Source of the DNA: Halobacteriovoraceae bacterium
Lineage (GTDB): Bacteria; Bdellovibrionota; Bacteriovoracia; Bacteriovoracales; Bacteriovoracaceae
Assembly: GCA_002713145.1 (NCBI GenBank)
Contig: PAVS01000023.1
Location: 62,001-126,000, forward strand
DNA length: 64,000 nucleotides
Direction of reading: 5' to 3'
Shown: piece by piece, positions 6,748 to 16,158 of the stretch
Layout of the letters: the number at the start of each line of letters is the position of its first letter
Numbering within the stretch: position 1 is the first letter of the stretch
Position numbers and translations under genes: made by a program
Notes under the pieces: model-generated
The model's database searches: none
The model's input: only the letters and a program-made list of their open reading frames with translations
Told to the model about the DNA's origin: nothing

Positions 6748-7938
6748 TTATTCAACGATTTCAGAAACTGTACCAGCACCGATTGTTCTACCACCCTCAC
6801 GGATTGCAAAACGAAGACCTTTTTCCATAGCAACTGGAGTAATCAGTTCTACGTCAAAAGAAGTGTTGTCACCAGGCATGATCATCTCAGTTCCTTCAGG
6901 AAGAGTGATCGCACCAGTCACGTCAGTTGTTCTGAAATAAAATTGTGGTCTATAACCTTTAAAGATTGGAGTGTGTCTTCCACCTTCTTCTTTAGTTAGG
7001 ATATAAACTTCACACTTAAATTTCGCGTGAGGCTTAACAGTACCTGGCTTAATGAGACACTGTCCTCTTTCGATTTCTTCTCTTTTGATCCCTCTTAAAA
7101 GTAGACCAACGTTATCTCCAGCTTCACCTCTATCAAGAAGTTTTCTGAACATCTCAACACCTGTAACAGTTGTTTTTTGAGCTTCTTTAATACCGATGAT
7201 ATCAACTTCTTCGTTTACGTTAATTACACCTCTTTCGATTCTACCTGTAACAACTGTACCACGACCAGAGATTGAGAAAACATCCTCAACTGGCATTAGG
7301 AAATCTTTATCAACGTCTCTTTCTGGAGTTGGGATATACTCATCAACTTGTCCCATAAGCTCCATGATTTTTTCTTTACCGATATTATCATCTCTACCTT
7401 CAAGAGCAGCAAGAGCTGAACCTGCAACGATAGGAATGTCATCACCAGGGAAATCGTAAGAAGAAAGAAGTTCTCTTACTTCCATTTCAACTAGTTCAAG
7501 AAGTTCTTCATCATCTACTTGGTCAACTTTGTTAAGGAATACAACAATCGCTGGAACCCCAACCTGTCTAGCAAGAAGGATATGCTCTCTCGTTTGTGGC
7601 ATAGGACCATCAGCTGCAGAACATACAAGAATAGCACCGTCCATTTGGGCAGCACCAGTAATCATATTTTTAACGTAGTCAGCGTGACCTGGACAATCAA
7701 CGTGAGCGTAATGTCTCTTCTCAGTTTGATACTCAATGTGAGAAGTATTGATCGTAATCCCTCTCGCTTTCTCTTCTGGAGCTGAGTCGATTTCGTCAAA
7801 TTTTCTTAAATCTCCACCCATCGCTTCAGTTAAAACTCTAGAGATAGCTGCAGTTAATGTTGTTTTACCATGATCTACGTGACCGATAGTACCGATATTT
7901 ACGTGCGGTTTCGAACGGTCAAATTTTTCCTTAGCCAT
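6748..7938 (-). CDS. tuf: Translation elongation factor Tu
   Basis: The 396-residue EF-Tu is full length. G1 is GHVDHGKT (19-26), G2 lies in [13 protein letters not shown]3 is DCPGHADY, G4 NKVD and G5 GSAL. Domain II starts at about [20 protein letters not shown] and domain III ends [14 protein letters not shown]. It delivers aminoacyl-tRNA to the ribosome A site. A GTAAGGAGTAAC ribosome site precedes the ATG. It follows four tRNA genes in the same order as around E. coli tufB. Only this copy is in the window. Confidence 0.99.
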   Translation of the reverse strand: MAKEKFDRSKPHVNIGTIGHVDHGKTTLTAAISRVLTEAMGGDLRKFDEIDSAPEEKARGITINTSHIEYQTEKRHYAHVDCPGHADYVKNMITGAAQMDGAILVCSAADGPMPQTREHILLARQVGVPAIVVFLNKVDQVDDEELLELVEMEVRELLSSYDFPGDDIPIVAGSALAALEGRDDNIGKEKIMELMGQVDEYIPTPERDVDKDFLMPVEDVFSISGRGTVVTGRIERGVINVNEEVDIIGIKEAQKTTVTGVEMFRKLLDRGEAGDNVGLLLRGIKREEIERGQCLIKPGTVKPHAKFKCEVYILTKEEGGRHTPIFKGYRPQFYFRTTDVTGAITLPEGTEMIMPGDNTSFDVELITPVAMEKGLRFAIREGGRTIGAGTVSEIVE

Positions 7939-8017
7939 AATGTTACTCCTTACAAATATGCAAATTCGGCATTAGTTTTAATGTTTATATCTATATATCC
8001 TAAAAAATATTGTAGTG

Positions 8018-8047
8018 AGTATGCTCTATGCTTAACCCATCTGACAA
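8018..8047 (-). promoter_or_regulatory. Candidate internal promoter for tuf
   Basis: TTGTCA, an 18-base spacer and CATACT are found on the minus strand in the gap between tRNA-Thr(GGT) and tuf. It would add EF-Tu transcription to that coming from the tRNA promoter. The -10 has two mismatches, so support is modest. Confidence 0.35.
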
Positions 8048-8095
8048 TACTTAATGTGGATAAAATCTCAAAAAAATACTGCTAGGCCCAAAAAA

Positions 8096-8170
<75 letters not shown>

Positions 8171-8330
8171 TTACTCATTTTATAGAAACCTATTCATTTT
8201 CTAACAAAGCACATTTATACTGACTTGGTCTAAAAAAAGCAATGAGTTTAATTTTACCTAGTCCAATTTAAATCAGTTTTTTACGCTAATTGAACGTTAA
8301 TGATGAATATTGAAATATATGAGAAAAAAA

Positions 8331-8406
8331 TGGAGCGGGCGATGAGGCTCGAACTCACGACCCCAAGCTTGGAAGGCTTGTGCTCTACCAACTGAGCTAC
8401 ACCCGC
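8331..8406 (-). tRNA. trnG: tRNA-Gly (TCC anticodon)
   Basis: A 76-base cloverleaf with acceptor GCGGGTG/CGCCCGC, anticodon loop CTTCCAA and encoded CCA. It sits where E. coli has glyT. The 160-base gap to tRNA-Thr(GGT) holds no gene. Confidence 0.97.
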
Positions 8407-8470
8407 TTAAAGATATCAATTAAGGTAATTGATAAATATTAAATAATCAATCTAAGTTTTGAAAAAAGAG

Positions 8471-8556
8471 TGGTGGCGCGGGATGGATTCGAACCATCGA
8501 AGGTATAAACCGGCAGATTTACAGTCTGCTCCCTTTGGCCGCTCGGGAACCACGCC
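8471..8556 (-). tRNA. trnY: tRNA-Tyr (GTA anticodon)
   Basis: An 86-base class II tRNA with acceptor GGCGTGG/CCGCGCC, anticodon loop CTGTAAA, a long variable arm and encoded CCA. It sits where E. coli has tyrU. Confidence 0.97.
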
Positions 8557-8569
8557 CTAACTCTTTTTA

Positions 8570-8645
8570 TGGAGCTGCTCACAGGACTTGAACCTGCGAC
8601 CGTCGGTTTACAAAACCGATGCTCTACCAACTGAGCTAGAGCAGC
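8570..8645 (-). tRNA. trnT: tRNA-Thr (TGT anticodon)
   Basis: A 76-base cloverleaf with acceptor GCTGCTC/GAGCAGC, anticodon loop TTTGTAA and encoded CCA. It is the first tRNA of the tuf transcription unit, equivalent to E. coli thrU, and starts about 30 bases after a good promoter. Confidence 0.97.
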
Positions 8646-8680
8646 TCATTAACTCAATCTTAAATTGATTAAGGCTTAAA

Positions 8681-8709
8681 TTTATAAACAGAAATTACAA
8701 TTAAGGCAA
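8681..8709 (-). promoter_or_regulatory. Promoter of the tRNA-tuf operon
   Basis: TTGCCT, a 17-base spacer and TATAAA occur on the minus strand between the rlmB stop and tRNA-Thr(TGT). The start point would fall near 8674, about 30 bases before the tRNA 5' end, the expected place for the tRNA-tuf unit. Confidence 0.65.
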
Positions 8710-8716
8710 GAATTTT

Positions 8717-9478
8717 TTAAAGCTTTCCAAAACATTTTTCCATACTTATGGCAGCAGCTGCAGAGACATTGAGTGACTGGGTCTCCCCCTTACTCTCCAA
8801 AGAGACGTGGTGATCGATTAATCTCAAGACCGCATTGGAAATTCCCGTATCCTCTTTCCCCAAAACTAAACAAACCTTAGAAGGGCCTGTGGCTTCAATA
8901 AGTTGCTGAAAATCACTATTAGCATGCTCGGATAATGCAACACAGAACACATTTAAAGATTTCAATTTTGCTATGACTTTCGTTAGCTTGCTCGAAGAAA
9001 CTAAAGGTACATACTCAGCTGCTCCTGAAGCAATTCTAAAAAAAGAAGGCGTGAGCCCAAAAGATTTTTTATCGGGAACAACAACAAAATCGACTCCATA
9101 AAAATTGGCAGTTCTTAAAATTGCCCCTGCATTATGCACATCCGAGATTTGATCCAAACATAAAATTTTTAATGAATCTTTCTCTGCAACAGCATCATAG
9201 AGCTGATTCACAGAGTACAATTCCAATTCAGAGCAAACGAGGAAAGCCCCCGAGGGAACTCTTTGATATTCTAGTTTCAATTTTTTAAAATAGCTTTTCG
9301 CTTCTTCTTGAATTTTATGTGAGGAGCATAGTTTGATCTTATCACTTGAGAGCTGAACGTCTTTTTTAATTTCTTCTAAGGCATCTTCTGTTGCATAGAG
9401 ATGATAGATATTGCGCTTGGGATTTTTTAGAGCACAAATAATACTGTGAATTCCAACGATCAGGTTAAAGTCTTCCAT
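8717..9478 (-). CDS. rlmB: SpoU/TrmH-family 23S rRNA 2'-O-ribose methyltransferase (RlmB-like)
   Basis: The 253-residue protein has an L30e-like N-terminal domain (GIHSIICALKNPKRNIYHLY) and a SPOUT catalytic domain. The three SpoU motifs are DQISDVHNAGAILRTA, VCLVLGKEDTGIS and SLNVSAAAAIS, forming the knotted SAM site. By family it methylates ribose 2'-OH of a 23S rRNA base (G2251 for RlmB); paralogues act on tRNA, so the exact site is inferred. Its ATG overlaps the proS stop by one base (TAATG), implying translational coupling. Confidence 0.85.
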   Translation of the reverse strand: MEDFNLIVGIHSIICALKNPKRNIYHLYATEDALEEIKKDVQLSSDKIKLCSSHKIQEEAKSYFKKLKLEYQRVPSGAFLVCSELELYSVNQLYDAVAEKDSLKILCLDQISDVHNAGAILRTANFYGVDFVVVPDKKSFGLTPSFFRIASGAAEYVPLVSSSKLTKVIAKLKSLNVFCVALSEHANSDFQQLIEATGPSKVCLVLGKEDTGISNAVLRLIDHHVSLESKGETQSLNVSAAAAISMEKCFGKL

Positions 9479-11208
9479 TAGTTTTGATCACTCAGTTTTG
9501 CTAAGTTTTCCTGAATGCACTTAACCAAATGATCCGGAGTGGTCTTGATCACTTCACCTGTTTTTCTTAATTTAACTTCCAACTCTCCGGTTTTTTCAAA
9601 ATCTCGCTCGCCTAAAAGCACTCTGATGGGAAGACCAAGAAGATCTGCATCTTTTAACATAGCACCAAAGCCTAGACCTCTATCATCTAGCAATACTTCG
9701 ACACCGGCTTTTTGAAGTGAATCGTAAAGGGAATTAGCGAGTATTTTTGTTTCATCTTTTTTACCAACGCAGGCAAAATAGACTTGAAAAGGAGCTATTT
9801 GAGCAGGCCAGACAATTCCATTCTCATCATGATGTTGCTCAATTGCAGCCGCAAGGATTCTGGATACCCCAATTCCATAACAGCCCATGAGAGGGTAAAG
9901 TTTTTTTCCATTTTGATCTAAGACATGGGCATCCATACTCTTAGAATATTTATCACCTAATTGAAAAATATGGCCGACCTCAATACCTTTACGGATCTCA
10001 ACTCTAGACTTTCCATCAGGACCTAGATCCCCAGCTTTCGCTAATCTTAAGTCTGCTTGCTTAAACTCAGCGACTTCTCTTTTGGGAACAAAACCAGTTA
10101 GATGAAAATCTTCTTTGTTCGCACCTACGACAAACCCTGCTTCAAGATCAATGGCTTGATCGAATATGACAGAGAATCCCTCTCTTTGATAGGGACTCAT
10201 ATAACCCGCTGGAAGTCCTAGCTCTTTGAGGGTTTCTGGCTTAGCAGGATATATTTCTTTAGCTTTCAAAAAGTTTTTAAGCTTAATATCATTTAACTCA
10301 TCATCTCCTAGCAACATAATAACGTAATGAGCTTTTTTCTTGCCATAGTCCGCAGTGAAAACCAATGTCTTGAGAGTCTGATGGACAGGGATACCTAGAA
10401 GCTTAGCGACGCTCTCACAGGTAGGCATATTTTTAGTTTCAACTTCTTGGATTTCAGTTGCCCTAGCAAAACCTAATTCAGGTCTTTGGGTAGACGCTGT
10501 TTCAATATTCGCTGCATAGCCAAGCTCAGAACATTCAACGATATCATCTTCGCCATTATCCGCTATCACTTGAAACTCGTGAGTTTGTGCCCCAGCATCG
10601 GCCATAGCCCCAGCATCCGCTTCAACAACGATAAAGTTAAAACCTAGTCGTTCGAATATTTTAGAATAAGCTTGGTAATATTTCTCATACTCATGATCTA
10701 AGCTTTTCTTGTCGAGGCTAAAAGTATAGGCATCTTTCATTATGAATTCACGACATCGAATGAGACCAAACCTAGGTCTCATCTCATCTCTAAACTTTGT
10801 ATTAATATGATAGAGATTTACAGGAAGTTGTTTGTAAGAATTCACTGCATCTCTAAAAATATGAGTGATCGTTTCTTCATTAGTTGCACTCAGACAAAAA
10901 TCACTCTCTTTTCTATCTTTGAGCCTGACCATTTCTGGTCCCATCGTCTCCCAGCGTCCGGACTGCTGCCATAACTCTGCTGGAGTAATAAAATTCATGA
11001 GTAATTCTTGAGCCCCTATCGCTGCTAGCTCTTCGCGAATAATCGTTTTAATTTTTTGTAAAACTCTCACCGCAAAAGGGAGATAAGAATAAATGCCAGA
11101 GGTTGTTTTATTTATCAGCCCTGCTCTTAATAATAATTGATGAGATGGAATTTCTGCATCTTTAGGTATTTCTTTATACGTTTGCCAAAAGGAATTTGAT
11201 AATTTCAT
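9478..11208 (-). CDS. proS: Prolyl-tRNA synthetase (bacterial type)
   Basis: The 576-residue enzyme has class II motif 1 near the N-terminus (IKTIIREELAAIGAQELLMN), motif 2 (FRDEMRPRFGLIRCREFIMK) and motif 3 (MGCYGIGVSRILAAAIEQ). The YbaK-like editing insertion lies at about residues 230-400, as in prokaryote-type ProRS. The C-terminal anticodon-binding domain begins around APFQVYFACVGKK. It charges tRNA-Pro and clears mischarged Ala-tRNA-Pro. It overlaps the upstream small secreted-protein gene by four bases (ATGA) and rlmB by one, suggesting one operon. Confidence 0.97.
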   Translation of the reverse strand: MKLSNSFWQTYKEIPKDAEIPSHQLLLRAGLINKTTSGIYSYLPFAVRVLQKIKTIIREELAAIGAQELLMNFITPAELWQQSGRWETMGPEMVRLKDRKESDFCLSATNEETITHIFRDAVNSYKQLPVNLYHINTKFRDEMRPRFGLIRCREFIMKDAYTFSLDKKSLDHEYEKYYQAYSKIFERLGFNFIVVEADAGAMADAGAQTHEFQVIADNGEDDIVECSELGYAANIETASTQRPELGFARATEIQEVETKNMPTCESVAKLLGIPVHQTLKTLVFTADYGKKKAHYVIMLLGDDELNDIKLKNFLKAKEIYPAKPETLKELGLPAGYMSPYQREGFSVIFDQAIDLEAGFVVGANKEDFHLTGFVPKREVAEFKQADLRLAKAGDLGPDGKSRVEIRKGIEVGHIFQLGDKYSKSMDAHVLDQNGKKLYPLMGCYGIGVSRILAAAIEQHHDENGIVWPAQIAPFQVYFACVGKKDETKILANSLYDSLQKAGVEVLLDDRGLGFGAMLKDADLLGLPIRVLLGERDFEKTGELEVKLRKTGEVIKTTPDHLVKCIQENLAKLSDQN

Positions 11209-11567
11209 AATACGTTAAAAAAACTTTTTGAGTTTTCATCCTGTTTTTCAATAAAGACTTCTAACACGCAGCCTTTAGACATATTTGCACTGACAGAATT
11301 TGAATTAGATACAAGTTCTAAATCAGTTTCAATTTGTTTATCAGCACAATCTTTTAATTGGAATTTTTGGAGTTGGACCTTAATCATACTTAGTTCTGTA
11401 CTTTCAGTGAGAGTCGCTTCTGCGCCTTTAGGCAGAGTAATGGTTTTATCACTGGTTTTCAGAGTAAGTGGATAGGTGAGCTTATATTGGTCTGTAGAAT
11501 TAATCTGTGACCATTTAGTCGCGGCCATAAGTTGACTGCAAAATAAAATAACTAATATGAATCGCAT
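11205..11567 (-). CDS. Small secreted protein of unknown function
   Basis: The 120-residue protein starts with a signal peptide (MRFILVILFCSQLMA, cut about residue 15). The mature part is soluble and beta-rich in appearance, with two cysteines (CADKQ and GCVLEV) that could form a disulfide. No family is recognised. Its stop overlaps the proS start by four bases, so it is read from the same message, yet there is no obvious functional link to tRNA charging. Confidence 0.65.
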   Translation of the reverse strand: MRFILVILFCSQLMAATKWSQINSTDQYKLTYPLTLKTSDKTITLPKGAEATLTESTELSMIKVQLQKFQLKDCADKQIETDLELVSNSNSVSANMSKGCVLEVFIEKQDENSKSFFNVL

Positions 11568-11633
11568 AGGGAGTTTAAACCTTCTTAAAATTTCTTGAAG
11601 GTATATCGCAATGAATTAGATTTGAAAAGTTTT

Positions 11634-12551
11634 TCAGTTCGTAAGCGCTACCATCTGGGGTAACTTTAATGCCTCACGGGTTTCTTGAGTCAGTGAGCTA
11701 GCAGAGACAATCTCATAACAACTTGGAGTCTCTAAGATCTTACGACAAAGGACATTATGTAAATAATGACCAGATTTATACGTTGTAATTTTGCCAGCTA
11801 ATTCATAACCAAGCAGACTGACATCACCAATAGTGTCTAAGATCTTATGTCTTACAAATTCATCTCTAAATCTTAAACCCTCGGCGTTAATGACTTTATA
11901 ATCATCTAAGACAATAGCGTTATCTAGTGAACCACCTTTAATAAGACCCATTCTTTTGAGAGCATCTACATCTCGTAGCATCCCAAAAGTACGGGCACGT
12001 GATATGCTGTGGATATAGTTTTCACAACTAAATTCAAAAATTTCTCTTTGCTTATTGATAGTGGGATGAGCAAAGACAATTGTAGAGTCAATAACCAGAT
12101 TTTTAGACGGCTCAATCTTCGCCCAAGTACCGTTATGCTCCACTTCAACCTCTTCAAGGATGACCATAAATTTTTTGCTTTGATTTAAATTCTCGATTCC
12201 CGTTTCTTTGAGAACAAAGACAAATGAGCCACTTGAGCCATCCATAATAGGAACTTCAGGGCCATCAATTTCGATAAAGACATTATCAACACCAAATCCA
12301 TAAAGCGCAGAGAGAAGGTGCTCTACGGTGTGAATGGCATCACGGCCTTCGCCAAGGGTGGTGTTATTATTAGTGGGCCCTACATTTTTAGCATGGGCCT
12401 TAATTTGACTGGCGTCTGCAATGTCAGTTCTTTGGAATATGATCCCCGTGTTAGCAGGGGCTGGATACATTTTTAATTTTGCTTTGCGGCCGGAGTGAAT
12501 TCCAATTCCTGTGACTTCAACTTCTTTGGCCAGCGTTCTTTGATAAATCAT
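11634..12551 (-). CDS. lpxC: UDP-3-O-acyl-N-acetylglucosamine deacetylase
   Basis: The 305-residue LpxC has the zinc-site motif HTVEHLLSALYG (His78, with Glu77 the catalytic base of the family). The second motif is RHKILDTIGDVSLLG, contributing a His and an Asp zinc ligand, and KSGHYLHNVLC carries the catalytic His near the C-terminus. It does the committed step of lipid A synthesis, which shows that this organism makes lipopolysaccharide. Length matches E. coli LpxC. A TATACT -10-like box lies about 60 bases upstream, but no good -35 was found. Confidence 0.96.
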   Translation of the reverse strand: MIYQRTLAKEVEVTGIGIHSGRKAKLKMYPAPANTGIIFQRTDIADASQIKAHAKNVGPTNNNTTLGEGRDAIHTVEHLLSALYGFGVDNVFIEIDGPEVPIMDGSSGSFVFVLKETGIENLNQSKKFMVILEEVEVEHNGTWAKIEPSKNLVIDSTIVFAHPTINKQREIFEFSCENYIHSISRARTFGMLRDVDALKRMGLIKGGSLDNAIVLDDYKVINAEGLRFRDEFVRHKILDTIGDVSLLGYELAGKITTYKSGHYLHNVLCRKILETPSCYEIVSASSLTQETREALKLPQMVALTN

Positions 12552-12742
12552 GCAACCTCATCTTCAAACAGGTTTAGTTTACCCTTTAACTCGTCTTTTG
12601 CATTAAGTATTAGTATAAACTAAATCCTTTTAAATACACGAGCGAAAAATATTCCTATTTTGATAAAACATCTTTTATTTAATGCTGGGCAATAAGTCAA
12701 TATACTGGGAAATTATTATAAAATCAATAGTTTAACAAATGT

Positions 12743-13726
12743 CTAAATATGATTGATCGCTTTTTCAGACAACACACGTCCCCTCGGTGTTCTTAAAAGT
12801 AGTCCTTCTTGGAGTAAAAAGGGTTCATACACCTCTTCAATGGTATTCTTATCTTCTCCGAGGGTTGCACAGAGAGCATCAATTCCTACCGGTCCATTCT
12901 GATAATACTCTTTAATAACTGTGAGAATCTTTCGATCCATTGAATCTAGACCTAAAGAATCGATATCAAGTAACTCCATGGCTTTTTCAACATCCTTAAA
13001 TTCTACTTGATCATGCTCTTCAATAAGAGCGTAATCCCTGACTCGACGAAGTATGCGATTAGCAATTCTTGGGGTTCCTCTAGAGCGACTCGCAATTTCG
13101 AGTTTGGCCTTATCTTCGAGTTTTACATGAAGTTTATGAGAGTTATTATTAAGAATAATTGATAAGTCTTCAGCTGAATAATATTCAAAATGCAAATGGG
13201 CCATAAATCTATCCCGCAAAGGATTTGAAAGTAAGCCTGAGCGCGTGGTTGCACCAATTAAAGTAAAGGGAACTAAATCGATTTGCATTGTCCTAGCACT
13301 GGCCCCCTGACCTATTAAAATATCTAGCCTGAAGTCCTCCATAGCTGAATAAAGAATTTCTTCTACACTTATATGCATACGATGAATTTCATCAATAAAG
13401 AGAACATCTTTGGGCTGAAGGTTTGTGAGAACTGCTGCCAAGTCACCTTTTTTTTCTATAGCTGGCCCTGAAACCACATGAAGCTCACTTCCGAGCTCTT
13501 GAGCAATAATCATGGCCAGAGAAGTTTTTCCCAAACCAGGAGGTCCAGATAAAAGCACGTGATCCATTGCTGCATTTCTTTTATTGGCAGACTTCACCAT
13601 GAGCTCTATGTTTTCAACGACACGCTTTTGGCCTATGTATTCGCTGAAATCTTTTGGTCTGAGTCTTGATTCATGTTCAATATCTCTGTTGTGAGCCCCT
13701 TCAGAGACAAGTCTATTTTCTTCCAT
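12743..13726 (-). CDS. ruvB: Holliday junction branch-migration helicase RuvB
   Basis: The 327-residue AAA+ motor has LRPKDFSEYIGQKRVVENI at the N-terminus, Walker A GPPGLGKT (61-68), Walker B LFIDEIH (Asp112, Glu113) and sensor 1 GATTRSG. The winged-helix C-terminus has DALCATLGEDKNTIEEVYEP and LLRTPRGRV. Hexamers drive branch migration on RuvA-bound junctions. Its ATG overlaps the ruvA stop by one base. Confidence 0.98.
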   Translation of the reverse strand: MEENRLVSEGAHNRDIEHESRLRPKDFSEYIGQKRVVENIELMVKSANKRNAAMDHVLLSGPPGLGKTSLAMIIAQELGSELHVVSGPAIEKKGDLAAVLTNLQPKDVLFIDEIHRMHISVEEILYSAMEDFRLDILIGQGASARTMQIDLVPFTLIGATTRSGLLSNPLRDRFMAHLHFEYYSAEDLSIILNNNSHKLHVKLEDKAKLEIASRSRGTPRIANRILRRVRDYALIEEHDQVEFKDVEKAMELLDIDSLGLDSMDRKILTVIKEYYQNGPVGIDALCATLGEDKNTIEEVYEPFLLQEGLLLRTPRGRVLSEKAINHI

Positions 13727-14334
13727 TATAATTCTCTTAAAACGTTTTTAATAATTTCCGCACTACTCAGGGAGCTCTGTTCTTGTAATTGTTTGCGAAC
13801 GAGCAAGCTGATATCTTTGTCTTTATACCCTAAAGATTCAAGACCCATAATGGCTTCTTGCATGATTTCTATATTAATATTTTCAGGAGATTCAATAATT
13901 TCCCCCTGAGTTGGTGAGGGAGATGCCCCAGTCGTTTGCCTAAATTTTTCTACTTTGTCTTTAAGACTTAAGATAATCTGCTCGGCCATCTTCTTTCCAA
14001 TACCAGGTGCTTTGACTAAGACAGCACTTTGCTCAAACATAATGGCTTCAATCAATCCGTTTGTACCGATAGTGGTGATCAAGGGATAAGCTTTAGATGA
14101 GCCAACTTTATTCACAGTTTTCAGCAGCTCAAACATTTTTTTGTCTTCAAGGTTTTGAAAGCCCCAAAGGCTTTGATCGTTCTCACTTATATGATGATGA
14201 ATAAAAATCTCTGCTGTTTGATTTTTTGCTAAATAATAAGCAAAATTTATTTCATATCCAACACCATTATCTGTTAGCAGAAGAGCTTTTTTGCCATCCG
14301 TATCTAAAATTTGACCTTTCAAATATCCAATCAT
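13726..14334 (-). CDS. ruvA: Holliday junction DNA-binding subunit RuvA
   Basis: The 202-residue protein has the OB-fold N-terminal domain (MIGYLKGQILDTDGKKALLL, VGYEINFAYYL), then the helix-hairpin-helix region (LLKTVNKVGSSKAYPLIT and VLVKAPGIGKKMAEQIIL). A flexible linker leads to the C-terminal RuvB-binding domain (IMQEAIMGLESLGYKDKDIS). It binds four-way junctions as a tetramer. It overlaps ruvC by four bases, making a tight ruvC-ruvA-ruvB unit. Confidence 0.96.
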   Translation of the reverse strand: MIGYLKGQILDTDGKKALLLTDNGVGYEINFAYYLAKNQTAEIFIHHHISENDQSLWGFQNLEDKKMFELLKTVNKVGSSKAYPLITTIGTNGLIEAIMFEQSAVLVKAPGIGKKMAEQIILSLKDKVEKFRQTTGASPSPTQGEIIESPENINIEIMQEAIMGLESLGYKDKDISLLVRKQLQEQSSLSSAEIIKNVLREL

Positions 14335-14876
14335 ACGCCACTTACCTTATGGGCCAAACTTTGACTCAGTGAGCGCGATGATGATGACTTTTTATTGGCC
14401 ACAACTTTTCCTCTGTTTAATATGTGACACAGAGCAATTGCAGCAGCATCACTTTCATCATGAGTTTTATAATTTACTTTACCCAGCACCATATCTAAAA
14501 ATTTAGCCACACTTTCTTTATTTGCATGCCCATGGCCCACCGCCGTGGATTTCACTAAGTTTGGGGAGTATTCAAAAATATTATCTTCAAATTTTTCTAT
14601 CAAACACGCGAGAATGATTCCTCTGGTCTGAGAGAGTTTTATAAGAGATGTAGGGCTTTTAACAAAAATTAATGACTCCATCGCAACTTGATCAGCATCC
14701 ACAGAATTAATAAATTCCCCGACTTTCATTTTTATCTCAGTAATTCTTTGCAGAAATGGTTTTTTGCCATCAAATTTTAATACACCAGAACTGAGATATT
14801 GAGTTTTATTGCCTTTAGTCTCAAGAAGAGCCCAACCTGTTGTGAGTGAACCAGGGTCAATACCTAAAGTGATCAA
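14331..14876 (-). CDS. ruvC: Crossover junction endodeoxyribonuclease RuvC
   Basis: The 181-residue RNase H-fold resolvase shows all four catalytic acids at the expected places: Asp7 (ITLGIDPGS), Glu67 (VAMESLIF), Asp140 and Asp143 (THDESDAAAIALCH). It cleaves Holliday junctions symmetrically. A Ser-rich basic tail ends the protein. It lies 15 bases after a small Cys-rich protein gene and is the first of the ruvCAB genes. Confidence 0.96.
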   Translation of the reverse strand: MITLGIDPGSLTTGWALLETKGNKTQYLSSGVLKFDGKKPFLQRITEIKMKVGEFINSVDADQVAMESLIFVKSPTSLIKLSQTRGIILACLIEKFEDNIFEYSPNLVKSTAVGHGHANKESVAKFLDMVLGKVNYKTHDESDAAAIALCHILNRGKVVANKKSSSSRSLSQSLAHKVSGV

Positions 14877-14891
14877 AGATAAATCCTTTTA

Positions 14892-15200
14892 TTAAAAAAT
14901 ATCATCCATATTTGAGCGAATGGTTTTCTCTAAGACATCTAAAAACTTAGTTTCATCTGAGGATATAACATCTACCAAAATCTTATAATGACTTAGTAAG
15001 AATTTTTTCTGGCCACTTCTAAAGAGCTCTACTGAATGTGCTCGGCATAAATATATACTGATCGGGGTTCCCACCTCGTCAAATAATTGAGCCCGCTCCA
15101 AACTACCTTGTGTCTTGTGGCCTAAATGTTTGCAAATCGTACATTCTTTTCTAGCTTGATCTACTGCTGTACGATCTTGTTTTTCCTCTTCTTCGCTCAT
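14892..15200 (-). CDS. Small CxxC/CxxH protein upstream of ruvC
   Basis: The 102-residue cytosolic protein has a charged N-terminus (MSEEEEKQDRTAVD), then ECTICKHLGH and YLCRAHS. The C-x2-C and C-x2-H pairs are what a small treble-clef or zinc-ribbon site would use, but the family is not recognised. The C-terminal half is helical. It is 15 bases from ruvC, so is probably cotranscribed with the ruv genes; a role in DNA repair is only a guess from position. Confidence 0.65.
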   Translation of the reverse strand: MSEEEEKQDRTAVDQARKECTICKHLGHKTQGSLERAQLFDEVGTPISIYLCRAHSVELFRSGQKKFLLSHYKILVDVISSDETKFLDVLEKTIRSNMDDIF

Positions 15201-15270
15201 GCCTTATTTTAATACAATTTTTGCGCAATTTCACTTCTAAAACCTAAGCATTTGAGATAATTAAGATTGT

Positions 15271-16158
15271 ATGAGTAATTTACTTAAAGCCAAACCGATC
15301 ATTGACGCAAAACTGCCAAAACTTCTTGATAAGAGTCGCTCTTTGGCCCAAAGAGGTCTGAAACCAAAACTCTGTGTCATCTTAGTGGGGGATAACCCTG
15401 CCAGCATGCTCTATATCAATAATAAGCGCAAAAAATGTGAACAGATTGAAGCTGGCTTCGAATTGATCCAACTAGCAGAGTCTGTAAATGATAAAGATTT
15501 TTTGGAGACTGTAAAAAGAGTCAATAATGATCCTGAAGTGACAGGTTGTTTTGTACAACTTCCTGTCCCAAAACATCTTCAGCATATTGATATCACTCAA
15601 CTCATTAACCCTAAAAAAGATGTCGATGGATTTCACCTCAATACTATTAACCAATTATACCTCAATGATCTCACGGGACTAGTTCCCTGTACTCCTCGAG
15701 GGATAGTCACTTTACTTGCAGAGAATAAAATAACCATTCAAGGTAAACATGTGGTTATTATTGGAAGAAGTTTAATTGTAGGAAAGCCACTCTCTCTTAT
15801 CTTAAATGGTCTAAATGCGACAGTGACCTTGTGTCATTCCCATACAGAGCATTTAGAAAGTCACACCAAAAGAGCAGATATTATTGTTTGCGCCATTGGT
15901 ATACCAGAGTTTTTAAAAGAAGAGCATATCTCCCCCGAAGGTAAGCAAATTATTATAGATGTAGGAATTAATAAAAAAGACAACAAAACGGTAGGTGACG
16001 CAGACTTTGAGCATATCAAAGATAAAGTTGCAGCGATCACACCTGTCCCAGGCGGAGTGGGACCCATGACGGTCTTCTCTCTGATGGAGAATTTGTTGAA
16101 AACAACTGAAACTATTTTAAAGGATAAAACAGATGAGCAATCAGACAGCGCTATATAA
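15271..16158 (+). CDS. folD: Bifunctional methylenetetrahydrofolate dehydrogenase/cyclohydrolase
   Basis: The 295-residue FolD has the folate-site signature with Tyr48 and Lys52 (YINNKRKKC), then QLPVPKHL, PKKDVDGFH, the nucleotide motif GRSLIVGKPL and the C-terminal PVPGGVGPMT. It interconverts 5,10-methylene-, methenyl- and 10-formyl-tetrahydrofolate with NADP. The following gcvT start lies 26 bases inside its 3' end, and GcvT makes methylene-THF, so the two genes form a one-carbon unit. Confidence 0.97.
   Translation: MSNLLKAKPIIDAKLPKLLDKSRSLAQRGLKPKLCVILVGDNPASMLYINNKRKKCEQIEAGFELIQLAESVNDKDFLETVKRVNNDPEVTGCFVQLPVPKHLQHIDITQLINPKKDVDGFHLNTINQLYLNDLTGLVPCTPRGIVTLLAENKITIQGKHVVIIGRSLIVGKPLSLILNGLNATVTLCHSHTEHLESHTKRADIIVCAIGIPEFLKEEHISPEGKQIIIDVGINKKDNKTVGDADFEHIKDKVAAITPVPGGVGPMTVFSLMENLLKTTETILKDKTDEQSDSAI

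Noticed and set aside
8439..8630. 63-residue minus-strand frame over tRNA genes
   Set aside because: It only spans tRNA-Tyr and tRNA-Thr sequence.
12552..12742. lpxC promoter
   Set aside because: TATACT at -10 is good, but no acceptable -35 at 16-18 bases was found, so no separate entry was made.
15201..15270. Glycine riboswitch upstream of folD-gcvT-gcvH
   Set aside because: The gap is only 70 bases and lacks a recognisable aptamer; too short for the known tandem form.
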